Assembly: GCA_028291645.1 (NCBI GenBank)
Contig: JAQGNU010000025.1
Location: 1 to 38,723 of the forward strand
Length of the DNA stretch: 38,723 nucleotides
DNA from: Nevskia sp.
Lineage (GTDB): Bacteria > Pseudomonadota > Gammaproteobacteria > Nevskiales > Nevskiaceae
Reading direction: 5' to 3'
The translations under genes were made by a program, and so were the position numbers. Shown here one piece after another: positions 15,301-24,393 of this stretch (the first letter of the stretch is position 1; each line of letters opens with the position of its first letter). The notes under the pieces were generated by a model. It was not told where the DNA came from and made no database searches. It saw only the letters and a program-made list of their open reading frames with translations.

Positions 15301-16626
15301 TTGAGTAATCTTTTCGCAGTTGGTTCGAAGCCCGTTGCCGGTGCGCAAAAGGCGGTCTTGGTGCATCTCGAATTCCCGCATGTGGATTTCGAGGCGGACC
15401 GTCAGGAATTCATCGAGCTCGCACGTTCCGCCGGCGCCGAAATCGTCAGCGTGTTCGGTGGTCGCCGCGAGCGGCCGGATGCCGGCTTGTTTGTCGGTTC
15501 CGGCAAGGTCGATGAAGTTGCGGCGGCGGTGCAGGCCAGTGGTGCCGAGCTGGCGATCTTCAATCACGATCTGTCGCCGAGCCAGGAACGCAATCTCGAG
15601 CAGCGGCTGCAATGTCGTGTGCTCAACCGTGCCGGTCTGATTCTCGACATCTTCGCGCGGCGTGCGCGTTCGCACGAAGGCAAGCTGCAGGTCGAACTCG
15701 CGCAACTGAATCACCTGTCGACACGCCTGGTGCGCGGCTGGACCCACTTGGAACGCCAGAAAGGCGGTATCGGCCTGCGCGGTCCCGGCGAAACCCAGCT
15801 GGAAACCGATCGCCGCCTGGTGCGCGGACGCATCGCCACGGTCAAGCGTCATCTCGAAGAAGTCCGCGCCCGTCGTGCGCAGAACCGGCAGGGACGTGCG
15901 CGCAACGAAATTCCGACGGTATCGCTGGTCGGCTACACCAATGCCGGCAAGTCGACCTTGTTCAACGCGCTGACCGGCGACGACAGCTTCGCGTCGAGCC
16001 AGCTGTTCGCAACGCTCGATACCACCGTGCGCCGCGTGCAGCTGCCGACCGGCGAAACCGCGGTGCTGGCCGACACCGTCGGTTTCGTGCGCGACCTGCC
16101 GCATGAACTGATCGCGGCGTTCCGCGCCACGCTCGAAGAATCGCGTGAAGCGAGTCTCTTGCTACATGTGGTCGATTCCGCCGATGCCGAGCGCGTGCAG
16201 CGGATGCAGCAGGTCGATGCCGTGCTGACCGAAATCGAAGCCGACCAAGTGCCGCGGCTGCTGGTGTTCAACAAGATCGATCTGCGCGAAGACGAAACGC
16301 CGCGCATCGAGCGCGACGAGGAAGGCCGCACTGTCCGCGTGTTCGTGTCGGCGCAGACCGGCGCCGGCCTCGATCTGCTGCGCACGGCGATCGCCGCCTG
16401 CCTCTATCCCGACCTGATCGAAGACGATCTGCTGCTGCCGCCGACCGCCTCGAAGCTCCGCGCCCAGCTGTTCGCGCTGCACGCGGTGCGCTCGGAAACG
16501 CCGGAGCCGGATGGCGGTTCGCGGCTCAAAGTACGGCTGCCGTACTCGCGTCTGGAGCGCCTGTGCCGGGAAGCCGGAGTGACGCCGCCGCCACGGGCGG
16601 TTGCTGCATTCGTCGCCGCTTCCTAA
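15301..16626 (+). CDS. hflX: Ribosome-associated GTPase HflX
   Basis: HflX binds the 50S subunit and rescues or splits stalled ribosomes under stress. The 441-residue product has the N-terminal HflX domain (RPDAGLFVGSGKVDEV, FNHDLSPSQERNLE, DRTG-like region CRVLNRAGLILDIFARRARS) and the glycine-rich linker with GGIGLRGPGETQLETDRR. The GTPase domain follows with G1 GYTNAGKST, G3 DTVGF, G4 NKID and G5-like VSAQTG, and then a C-terminal domain. The start is a TTG at 15301; a stop codon lies a few codons upstream and no nearby ATG fits. It follows hfq by 37 bp, so co-transcription is likely. Confidence 0.97.
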   Translation: MSNLFAVGSKPVAGAQKAVLVHLEFPHVDFEADRQEFIELARSAGAEIVSVFGGRRERPDAGLFVGSGKVDEVAAAVQASGAELAIFNHDLSPSQERNLEQRLQCRVLNRAGLILDIFARRARSHEGKLQVELAQLNHLSTRLVRGWTHLERQKGGIGLRGPGETQLETDRRLVRGRIATVKRHLEEVRARRAQNRQGRARNEIPTVSLVGYTNAGKSTLFNALTGDDSFASSQLFATLDTTVRRVQLPTGETAVLADTVGFVRDLPHELIAAFRATLEESREASLLLHVVDSADAERVQRMQQVDAVLTEIEADQVPRLLVFNKIDLREDETPRIERDEEGRTVRVFVSAQTGAGLDLLRTAIAACLYPDLIEDDLLLPPTASKLRAQLFALHAVRSETPEPDGGSRLKVRLPYSRLERLCREAGVTPPPRAVAAFVAAS

Positions 16627-16746
16627 AATCGCGCCCTCGACGTCGCTTAAAACGAATCCCGCCGGCGTGCGAATCATCTTGTGCTGCGCCCGGCCGGCCT
16701 CGCCCCTGCAGTCTGCAACAGCGGTATCCATGATTTGGAGTGAATG

Positions 16747-17892
16747 ATGGCCTGGAATGAACCCGGACCCGGGCGCGATCCCTGGACCCAGGGTTCCGGC
16801 GGCAAGCGTGGTGACAGCAAGCCGCCCGATCTTGGACAAATGCTGCAGCGGCTGAAGGCGCGCTTCCGCGGCGCCGGCGGTGGTGCCTCCGGCAACCTGA
16901 TCGCTGCGGTCGCCAGTTTGCTGGTGGCGATCTGGCTGCTGTCCGGCTTTTATACGGTCGATGCCAAGGATCGCGGTGCGGTGCTGCATTTCGGCGCATT
17001 GAAAACGATCGTCGATCCCGGTCTGCACTGGCGCATGCCCTGGCCGATCGAGCGCGTCGAGAAAATCGACGTGACGCAAGTGCGGCTGGCGCGCGAGCGC
17101 GCCACCGTCATCACCAAGGACAACAACCTGGTCGATGTCGAACTGCAGGTGCAATACCACGTCGGCTCGCCGGAAGATTTTCTGCTCGGTGTCAACGATC
17201 CGGACGATACGCTGCAGACTGCGCTCGCCAGCCTGCTGCGCGAATCCGCCGGCAATCTTGGGGTCGACGCGCTGTTGGGCGACGGCCGCAATACGCTGGC
17301 GCCGAAGGTGCAGGATGCGCTGCAGCAGCGCCTGAACGATTACAAGACCGGCCTGGTGGTGACCTCGGTCGGCTTGCAGCAAGTGCAGCCGCCGGAAGCG
17401 GTGCAGGCGGCTTTCGCCGACGCCATCAAGGCGCGCGAGGATCAGGATCGGCTGCGCGAAGAGGCGCGGACCTATGCCGATGCGCGCTTGCCGAATGCGC
17501 GCGGCGAAGCCGCACAGCGCATCACCGAAGCGACGTCGTATAGAGACGAATCGATTGCGCGCGCGCAGGGCGATGTCGCGCGTTTCGAAGCGGTGCTGGA
17601 GCAATACCGCAAGGCGCCGAAGGTGACGCGCGAGCGTCTCTACCTCGATGCGATGAGCGAGATTTACGGCAATACCACCAAGGTGCTGATCGATGCCGAC
17701 AAGGGCAATCCGGTGATCTATCTGCCGCTCGATCAACTGGTCAAGAACGCGCAGGCGAAAGCGCCGGATGCGACGCCGGATGCCGCGGGCAGCCCGGCAC
17801 CCGCGCAGTCACCGCGGCCGACGCCGGGCAATTCCGGCGGTAGCCCGGGCAATGGCGACGCCAATCGTTCACGCGACCGCGGGAGCCGCTGA
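16747..17892 (+). CDS. hflK: FtsH protease modulator HflK
   Basis: HflK forms, with HflC, a large periplasmic cage around the FtsH AAA+ protease and limits its attack on membrane proteins. The 381-residue product starts MAWNEPGPGRDPW, as in other HflK proteins. It has a glycine-rich cytoplasmic leader, one transmembrane segment (about residues 51-69) and the SPFH/band-7 domain (GFYTVDAKDRGAVLHFG through VQPPEAVQAAF). A long charged helix and a Pro/Gly-rich tail (residues about 345-381) complete it. ATG occurs twice in tandem; the second (16747) is preferred because GGAG is 6 bases before it. Its TGA overlaps the hflC ATG by one base (TGATG), typical of coupled synthesis of the two partners. 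Confidence 0.97.
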   Translation: MAWNEPGPGRDPWTQGSGGKRGDSKPPDLGQMLQRLKARFRGAGGGASGNLIAAVASLLVAIWLLSGFYTVDAKDRGAVLHFGALKTIVDPGLHWRMPWPIERVEKIDVTQVRLARERATVITKDNNLVDVELQVQYHVGSPEDFLLGVNDPDDTLQTALASLLRESAGNLGVDALLGDGRNTLAPKVQDALQQRLNDYKTGLVVTSVGLQQVQPPEAVQAAFADAIKAREDQDRLREEARTYADARLPNARGEAAQRITEATSYRDESIARAQGDVARFEAVLEQYRKAPKVTRERLYLDAMSEIYGNTTKVLIDADKGNPVIYLPLDQLVKNAQAKAPDATPDAAGSPAPAQSPRPTPGNSGGSPGNGDANRSRDRGSR

Positions 17893-18770
17893 TGAAAATC
17901 AAATATCCCCAGTTGCTGCCGGTCGCCGCACTTGCGGCGCTGCTGTTCCTGCTCGACGCCAGCTACTTCACCATCGACCAGCGCGTCACCGGCGTGGTGC
18001 TGCAGTTCGGTCAGATTCTGCGCGTGGAAGCGGAACCCGGCTTCCACTGGCGCATTCCCTGGGTGCAGACGCTAAAGAAGTTCGATGCGCGTCTGCTGCC
18101 GGCCGAGAGCGGCATGCAGCCGATCACGACCAAGGACCAGCGCGCCTTGCAGGTCGCCGCGTATGCGAAGTGGCGCATCCGTGATGTTGCGGTGTTCTAT
18201 CGCGCCACTGCCGGCCAGCTGCGCAGCACCGACCTGATCTCGAAAGGCCTGGGTCGTGCGCTGACGTCCGAACTCTCGACGCATACCTTGCAGGACGCGG
18301 TGTCTGCAGATGGCGCGATGCTGGCGGCGCTGAAGCAGGCCACCGCCGAGCAGACGCAGGATCTCGGCGTTGAAATCGTCGACGTGCAGCTGAAGTCGAT
18401 CGACTTGCCGAAAGACAACGACTACACCGAGGCGGTCTACGATCGCATGCGCGCCGAGCGTCAGCGTGTCGCCGCAGATGTTCGCGCACAGGGCAGCGAG
18501 GAAGCACAGAAAATCCGCGCCGAGGCCGACGGCACCGCGCAGACCGTACTGGCCGATGCCTATCGCTCGGCCGAACAGCTGCGGGGCGAGGGCGATGCCA
18601 AGGCCACCGAGATTTATGCCAAGGCCTACGGTCAGGATCCGGAATTCTTCGCGTTCTATCGTTCGCTGAATGCCTACCGCGCGTCGTTCAAGGACAAGCA
18701 GGACGTGCTGGTGCTCGAGCCCAAGGGCCACTTCTTCAAGTACTTCAAGGACGAGGGGAGCGGCAAGTGA
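17892..18770 (+). CDS. hflC: FtsH protease modulator HflC
   Basis: HflC is the second subunit of the HflKC complex that encloses FtsH in the inner membrane. The 292-residue product has an N-terminal membrane anchor (about residues 7-23), then the SPFH domain: SYFTIDQRVTGVVLQFGQ, PGFHWRIPWVQTLKKFDAR, TTKDQRALQVAAYAKWRI and the DLGVEIVDVQLKSIDLP segment. The long helix with YDRMRAERQRVAADVRAQGSEEA and RAEADGTAQTVLADAYR follows. Length and motif order are normal. It begins inside the hflK stop codon and is followed 23 bp later by the DUF2065 gene. Confidence 0.97.
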   Translation: MKIKYPQLLPVAALAALLFLLDASYFTIDQRVTGVVLQFGQILRVEAEPGFHWRIPWVQTLKKFDARLLPAESGMQPITTKDQRALQVAAYAKWRIRDVAVFYRATAGQLRSTDLISKGLGRALTSELSTHTLQDAVSADGAMLAALKQATAEQTQDLGVEIVDVQLKSIDLPKDNDYTEAVYDRMRAERQRVAADVRAQGSEEAQKIRAEADGTAQTVLADAYRSAEQLRGEGDAKATEIYAKAYGQDPEFFAFYRSLNAYRASFKDKQDVLVLEPKGHFFKYFKDEGSGK

Positions 18771-18793
18771 TCCTGCTCCAGGCGTGCTAGCCG

Positions 18794-18988
18794 ATGTTGC
18801 AGGACATCCTGCGGGCGCTGGTGCTGGTCTTCGTGATCGAAGGCATCCTGCCGTTCGTGTTGCCTTCGCGTTCGCGTCTGTTGTTCGCGCGCCTGGCGCA
18901 ACTCGACGAGCGTGCCGTGCGCGTGCTCGGACTCACCAGCATGCTCGGCGGTGTCATTTCGCTGCAACTGCTGCGCTGGTTCGCCTGA
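18794..18988 (+). CDS. yjeT: DUF2065 (YjeT-like) small inner-membrane protein
   Basis: This 64-residue protein matches the DUF2065/YjeT family, usually encoded next to hflC; its function is unknown. Two hydrophobic segments are visible (about residues 5-24 and 45-62), joined by a basic loop with SRSRLLFARLAQL. The GLTSMLGG motif near the second segment is typical. It lies between hflC and hisZ, with only 4 bp before the hisZ ATG. No strong ribosome site precedes it, so it may be translated by coupling. The place next to HflKC suggests, but does not prove, a link to FtsH complexes. Confidence 0.85.
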   Translation: MLQDILRALVLVFVIEGILPFVLPSRSRLLFARLAQLDERAVRVLGLTSMLGGVISLQLLRWFA

Positions 18989-18992
18989 AGTC

Positions 18993-19979
18993 ATGACGCG
19001 TACCTGGATGTTGCCGGAAGGTGTCGAAGAAGCGCTGCCGGCCGTCGCCTGGCGCATCGAAGCACTGCGCCGGGCGCTGCTCGATCACTACCGCAGCAGC
19101 GGCTACGACTTGATTCTGCCGCCGCTGCTGGAACACTTGGATACGCTGCTGACCGGCGCCGGCTCCGATCTCGAATCGCAGACTTTCAAGTTGACCGATC
19201 CGGCCGGCGGCCGCCTGCTCGGCTTGCGTGCCGACATGACGCCGCAGGCCGCGCGCATCGCCATGCGTCACTTCGCCGATCAGCCGCGCGTGCGGCTGTG
19301 TTATCTCGGCACGGTTTTGCGCACGCGGCCGGACAGCCTCGGCGGTTCGCGCGCACCGCGGCAGGTCGGCTGCGAGTTCTTCGGCGAGGCCGGCCTCGAA
19401 GCCGATCTCGAAATCCTGCGGCTGATGCTGGAAACGCTGCAGCTCGCTGCCGTGCGGAATGTCCATCTCGATCTCGGTCATGTCGGCATCTATCGCGCGC
19501 TGTCGGCCAAGCTCGGCCTCGATGCGGACGACGAGACCGCGGTGTTCGACATCCTGCAGCGCAAGTCGCAGCCCGATCTGCGCGACTTCGCCGCATCGCG
19601 GCGTCTCGCTGGTGACGCCATGGGGGGTATCGCCGCGCTGATGGAATTGAACGGTGATGTCACCGTTCTGCAGCGTGCGCGTCGCATTCTCGACGTACAG
19701 CAGCCGGCCGTTGCGCAGGCGCTGGCGGCGCTGGAACAGGCGGCGCAGGCGCTGGCGAAGTTCGCACCGTCAGTGCCGCTGCACATCGATCTGGCGGAGC
19801 TGCGCGGCTATCGCTACCAGACCGGTCTGGTGTTCGCGGCATTCGCGCCGGGGCATGGCCGTGAACTGGCGCGCGGCGGTCGCTACGATGGCGTCGGTGC
19901 CGAAGCCGGCAAGCCGCGACCGGCGACCGGCTTTTCCGCCGACGTCAATGAATTATTGCGTCTCGGCAACGAGGCGTAG
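18993..19979 (+). CDS. hisZ: ATP phosphoribosyltransferase regulatory subunit HisZ
   Basis: HisZ is a catalytically inactive relative of histidyl-tRNA synthetase. It joins the short form of HisG to make the first enzyme of histidine synthesis and confers feedback control. From the ATG at 18993 the product has 328 residues: WMLPEGVEEALP at the start, the class II core with LLEHLDTLLTG, RADMTPQAARIA, motif 2-like YLGTVLRTRP and RQVGCEFFG, and GGRYDGVG near the end. The length ends without the anticodon-binding domain of HisRS, which separates it from HisS. It starts 4 bp after the DUF2065 gene and precedes purA by 125 bp. Its presence predicts a short-form HisG elsewhere in the genome. Confidence 0.95.
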   Translation: MTRTWMLPEGVEEALPAVAWRIEALRRALLDHYRSSGYDLILPPLLEHLDTLLTGAGSDLESQTFKLTDPAGGRLLGLRADMTPQAARIAMRHFADQPRVRLCYLGTVLRTRPDSLGGSRAPRQVGCEFFGEAGLEADLEILRLMLETLQLAAVRNVHLDLGHVGIYRALSAKLGLDADDETAVFDILQRKSQPDLRDFAASRRLAGDAMGGIAALMELNGDVTVLQRARRILDVQQPAVAQALAALEQAAQALAKFAPSVPLHIDLAELRGYRYQTGLVFAAFAPGHGRELARGGRYDGVGAEAGKPRPATGFSADVNELLRLGNEA

Positions 19980-20026
19980 AAGCAATCAACGCCGCTCGCG
20001 CGTTTGCGTCGGGCGGGTCAAGCTAG

Positions 20027-21397
<1,371 letters not shown>

Positions 21398-21496
21398 GCG
21401 CGGTCGCCAAATACCAGGTGACGCCGGCGCGTCGTCGCGGTTAAAGTGCGAGCGCACGGGCGCCGCGATCGGTGTGCGCCAGCAACGGAGGACGCG

Positions 21497-21598
21497 ATGA
21501 GCAAAGGTCTCGACAGCAAAAAGAGCGACAAGAAAAAGCCGGCCAAAACGATGAAGGAAAAGAAGCAGGCGAAGAAGGAAAAGAAGGCCGGTCGCTGA
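21497..21598 (+). CDS. 33-residue lysine-rich microprotein
   Basis: A 33-residue open frame starts MSKGLDSKKSDKKKPAKT and ends EKKAGR; it has 14 lysines and no hydrophobic stretch. GGAGG sits 6 bases before its ATG, one of the best ribosome sites in the window, which supports translation. Short lysine-rich proteins with MSKG-D-KK beginnings occur in other proteobacteria, as I recall, without known function. It lies 99 bp after purA on the same strand and is followed 21 bp later by a strong hairpin that would end its transcript. It might bind nucleic acids or ribosomes, but that is only suggested by charge. Confidence 0.7.
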   Translation: MSKGLDSKKSDKKKPAKTMKEKKQAKKEKKAGR

Positions 21599-21619
21599 AC
21601 CGCTACGATCGATGTCGCT

Positions 21620-21654
21620 ACGGCCGCGTGATCGCTAAACGATCATGCGGCCGT
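21620..21654. terminator. Bidirectional hairpin terminator
   Basis: Two 15-base arms, ACGGCCGCGTGATCG and CGATCATGCGGCCGT, flank a five-base loop CTAAA. They pair at every position, with one G-U wobble in RNA. It lies between the microprotein gene (+) and the alpha/beta-hydrolase gene (-), which converge here, so it probably stops transcription from both sides. The T tract after it is short (TTT), so efficiency is uncertain. Confidence 0.75.
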
Positions 21655-21688
21655 TTGCTGTGGAGCGCGCTTGATCACCGCTTCAGTG

Positions 21689-22588
21689 CTAGTCGACGCC
21701 GAGATGTTGCGCCAGCCAGTCGCGCGCGGCATGGGCGCCCAACTCGAACTGGTTCGCATAAACCTCCATGTGTCCGCCTTTCACCAGCAGCAGTTTCTTC
21801 GGCTCCAGCGCACGCTGGTAGGCTTCCAGCGCGATGTCGGTCGGCGTGACGATGTCGGCGGTGACCACGATCATCAATAGCGGCGTCGGGCTGACCTGCT
21901 GGATAAAGCTGATCGGCTCGTACTCCATCATCATCTCGGCCGAGCGCAGCGTCACCTGATTCAGCCACAGCGGCGTGCCGATGAGGCCGCCTGCCTGCAT
22001 GAACTCCCATTCCTCCGGCGACGGCAGCGCTGCATGCGAGCCGCGTTCGCCGAACACCGGCAGCATCTCCGGCGCCTTGCCGAGAAAGCGCGCTTCGCGA
22101 TCGGCGTCGAAGTGCGCACGGATCAGCGGCAGCTCCTCTTCGCGGAACACGCGCTGCGCATTGCGCAGGCCCGCCATGAACGGCACCTGCGAGACCACGC
22201 ATTTGACGCGTTTGTCGAGCGCGGCCACCGGGATCACATGACCGCCGCTGAAGCTGGTGCCCCAGATGCCGATGCGCGTGCGATCGACTTCCGGCTGCAG
22301 CGCGGCGAACGTGATCGCCTCACGATAGTCTTTGACTTGCAGCCAGGGATCGACTTCAAGCCGCGGCTCACCGGCGCTGGCGCCGAAATTACGATGGTCG
22401 TAGACCAGGCAGGCGAGCCCCGCCGCGCTGAAGATGTCGGCGTAGCGGTCGAGGAACAATTCCTTCACGGCCGACAGCCCGTGCGCCATTACCACCAGTG
22501 GGAATTTGCCGCTGCCGCTGTCGGGCGTCTGCAGCCAGCCGCGCAGCGTGATGCCATCAGAGCTACTGAATTCGACGTTGCGCCGCAT
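21689..22588 (-). CDS. Alpha/beta hydrolase (S15/DUF1100-like)
   Basis: This 299-residue protein is an alpha/beta-hydrolase of the group that includes esterases and X-Pro-peptidase-like enzymes. MAHGLSAVKE forms the oxyanion region and YDHRNFGAS the next loop. The nucleophile serine lies in IWGTSFSGGHVI, where the fifth residue of the usual GxSxG is Ser, as is common in this subgroup. The acid is probably the Asp in VTADIVTPTD and the base is the His in KGGHMEVY, so the triad looks complete. GAGGAG lies 8 bases ahead of the ATG. No signal peptide is seen. It converges with the purA-microprotein unit at the hairpin. The substrate is unknown. Confidence 0.9.
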   Translation of the reverse strand: MRRNVEFSSSDGITLRGWLQTPDSGSGKFPLVVMAHGLSAVKELFLDRYADIFSAAGLACLVYDHRNFGASAGEPRLEVDPWLQVKDYREAITFAALQPEVDRTRIGIWGTSFSGGHVIPVAALDKRVKCVVSQVPFMAGLRNAQRVFREEELPLIRAHFDADREARFLGKAPEMLPVFGERGSHAALPSPEEWEFMQAGGLIGTPLWLNQVTLRSAEMMMEYEPISFIQQVSPTPLLMIVVTADIVTPTDIALEAYQRALEPKKLLLVKGGHMEVYANQFELGAHAARDWLAQHLGVD

Positions 22589-22698
22589 GACGGTTGCTCC
22601 TCGCGATGATCGAGCCGTTCATCGACGGCCGCTGGTTGTGATACTGCGATTGGTAATCACTTTGCGCGCGCATCGCGGCGTGAACCGGCGAATGCCTG

Positions 22699-23064
22699 CT
22701 ACGGTGTCCGTGCTGCGCGCTTGTCGCTGTGTTGCGATACCAGGCAAGCGGCGATCATGCCGTTGGCCGCGGCGTAGCGTGTCCACTCCTTCTGATAGAC
22801 GGTGGCCGCAATGTTGCGCATGTCGTCGGCGCTCAAGGATGGCACTTGCTTGTGCAATATCAAGGCGTCGTTGTCGACCGAACTGTTGATGGTGTCGAGG
22901 CTGTAGCCGAGCGCGCGGTTTTGCGCGGTGCCCATCGCGAAATCCACCGCATCGGCGCACCACTCGTCGCTGGTCTGTGCCGCTGCGAGTGTCAGTGGCG
23001 TCAATCCAAGCAGGCTGGCGAGCAGAATGACTGGAGTCGGCATGCGCGTGTTCCTCATTGGCAT
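22699..23064 (-). CDS. Small secreted two-cysteine protein, paralogue 1
   Basis: This 121-residue protein of unknown function has an N-terminal signal peptide: basic MRNTR, a hydrophobic core (VILLASLLGLTPLTL) and an AAA cleavage region near residue 29. The mature part begins with DEWCADAVDFAMGTAQ and later has DMRNIAATVYQKEWTRY and a second cysteine (IAACL). It is clearly paralogous to the gene 74 bp upstream on the same strand; both cysteines align, suggesting one disulfide in the periplasm. The ATG at 23064 has AGGA 7 bases before it; later starts at 23058 or 23043 are possible. A 45-bp segment (22921-22965) matches 41 of 45 bases at 23382-23426 in the paralogue. Confidence 0.75.
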   Translation of the reverse strand: MPMRNTRMPTPVILLASLLGLTPLTLAAAQTSDEWCADAVDFAMGTAQNRALGYSLDTINSSVDNDALILHKQVPSLSADDMRNIAATVYQKEWTRYAAANGMIAACLVSQHSDKRAARTP

Positions 23065-23138
23065 TTCAGATCCTGCGGCAACGCGAGTTGCAGCTTATGC
23101 ACTGATTCGAACGGGTCGTCCGGTGTTCTCTTCAGCGA

Positions 23139-23534
23139 CTACTGCAAAGACCCATCGGCGGACGCATGCGCGGCGGCCAGATTGGCGGCCGACTGCAGCG
23201 GGCCGCAGGCTTTGCTGGCACCGATTGCCGCCTTGAAGCGTGACCAGTGGCGCTGATAAACCGCATCGACCAGATGTTGCATATCGCGCTCGACCAGCGT
23301 TGGATATTGCTGCTGGAACACTGGAAAATACCGGTGTATTTCGGCGGCGAGAGCAGGCTTCTGGGTGCCCTCGTCGCGACGTTGCGCGGTGCGCATCGCG
23401 AAATCCACCGAGTCGGCGCACCAGTCTTCGGAATGTGCGGCGGCCACCGGCGTCGCCGCCGACGCCACCGACGCCACCGACGCTGTCGCGATCAGCAGCC
23501 CCGCCAACAGCCCCGCCAACCGGCGATTCCTCAT
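23139..23534 (-). CDS. Small secreted two-cysteine protein, paralogue 2
   Basis: The product has 131 residues from the ATG at 23534, which has AGGA 7 bases before it. A signal peptide is evident: MRNRR, then a hydrophobic run and a repetitive VASVASA region with cleavage expected near residue 26. The mature part holds EDWCADSVDFAMRTAQRR and DMQHLVDAVYQRHWSRF, then a second cysteine (SKACG) and a small-residue tail. The pattern repeats that of the downstream gene, so the two arose by tandem duplication. I do not recognise the family. Two cysteines and the exported location suggest a disulfide-stabilised periplasmic protein. The upstream 211 bp separate it from the divergent lipoprotein gene. 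Confidence 0.78.
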   Translation of the reverse strand: MRNRRLAGLLAGLLIATASVASVASAATPVAAAHSEDWCADSVDFAMRTAQRRDEGTQKPALAAEIHRYFPVFQQQYPTLVERDMQHLVDAVYQRHWSRFKAAIGASKACGPLQSAANLAAAHASADGSLQ

Positions 23535-23745
23535 GATGCTTTCCTGGATGATTTCCTGGGCGATGCCGCTAACGCTACAACATCGGCCGGGGACCGAGAA
23601 AGGCGGGTAGACCCTACATCGCTGCATCCGCAGCCGGTCGTTGTCGCATCCAAGCAGGCATGGGATCGTCGAGAATGGCGCTGCGGGCGCTGCATCGAAC
23701 GCCGCGAACCGGCATAGGCTGAAGCTGTCGAGCTGGAGTTTTTTT

Positions 23746-24354
23746 ATGAAACAGATTTTTATCGGACTGGCGCTGGTCGCCGCCGCCGCGGTCGTCAGCG
23801 GCTGTCACCATTCGCATTCCTGGGAGGCCAAGAGCTACAAGCACTATCAGCCCGGCGACGGTGCGATCGATCTCGCTGCCGGCGAGGTGGTGATTCGCGC
23901 CGGCGGCCAGCCCGAGGACGCCCATGTGGCGAGCGACGGACAATTGCGGCTGGGCCATCACCCGATCAAAACCAGTCCCGAGGGCCGCGCTGCGCTACGC
24001 CAGTACTATGCCGCCGCCGCCGCGTTCCGCGAACACGCCGTCGCCTTGGGCGTCGCCGGCGCGCATTTCGGCATTCAGACCGCCGAGCACGTGCTGAAAG
24101 GCTTGTTCGACGGCACCGTCGATAAAGCCGGCGACGAGGCGGATAAGGGCGCCGCCGAAATCCAACGGCGCGCCTTTGAACTGTGCGATCGCTTTCGCGA
24201 CGCCTACCTGTCGCAGAATCTCGCCGCTGCCGCGGTAGCGGAATTCAAGCCGTATGCGGTGATTTCGGCAAAGCAGGTGCAGGAATGCGAAGAGGATCGC
24301 AAGCCCGACGAGGACGAGCCTCATCCTGCGGCGAAATCGGACAGTCAGGCCTAG
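23746..24354 (+). CDS. Lipoprotein, possibly DUF2884/YggN-like
   Basis: The 202-residue product starts MKQIFIGLALVAAAAVVSGC, a signal peptide ending in a lipobox (VVSG-Cys), so it should be lipid-anchored. The residues right after the cysteine are histidine-rich (HHSHSW, then SYKHY). The middle region (AHVASDGQLRLGHHPIKTSPEGRAALRQYY followed by small-residue helices with AGAHFGIQTAEHVLKG, given here in parts) recalls the DUF2884/YggN family from memory. Two further cysteines (FELCDRF and QECEED) lie near the acidic C-terminus. GGAG is 7 bases before the ATG, across a T run. It is divergent from the paired small secreted proteins and converges with the EAL gene. Function unknown. Confidence 0.75.
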   Translation: MKQIFIGLALVAAAAVVSGCHHSHSWEAKSYKHYQPGDGAIDLAAGEVVIRAGGQPEDAHVASDGQLRLGHHPIKTSPEGRAALRQYYAAAAAFREHAVALGVAGAHFGIQTAEHVLKGLFDGTVDKAGDEADKGAAEIQRRAFELCDRFRDAYLSQNLAAAAVAEFKPYAVISAKQVQECEEDRKPDEDEPHPAAKSDSQA

Positions 24355-24369
24355 GCACTGAGCAGCGCC

Positions 24370-24392
24370 GCGCTCACGGAATCGTGCCGCGC
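24370..24392. terminator. Candidate bidirectional terminator hairpin
   Basis: Between the converging lipoprotein and EAL genes lies an inverted repeat: GCGC, CACG, loop GAAT, CGTG, GCGC, with a one-by-two base internal loop. The position fits a shared terminator, but the stem is short and no T tract follows. Confidence 0.35.
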
Positions 24393-24393
24393 T

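Noticed and set aside
16162-17736. A 524-codon open frame on the minus strand across hflX and hflK
   Set aside because: It is antisense to two well-supported genes, has low-complexity Arg/His-rich content and no recognisable domain; a GC-rich codon shadow.
23447-23495. Short GACGCCACC tandem repeats that look like a microsatellite
   Set aside because: They encode the VASVASA part of a signal peptide, only two or three units long, and are explained by coding constraint.
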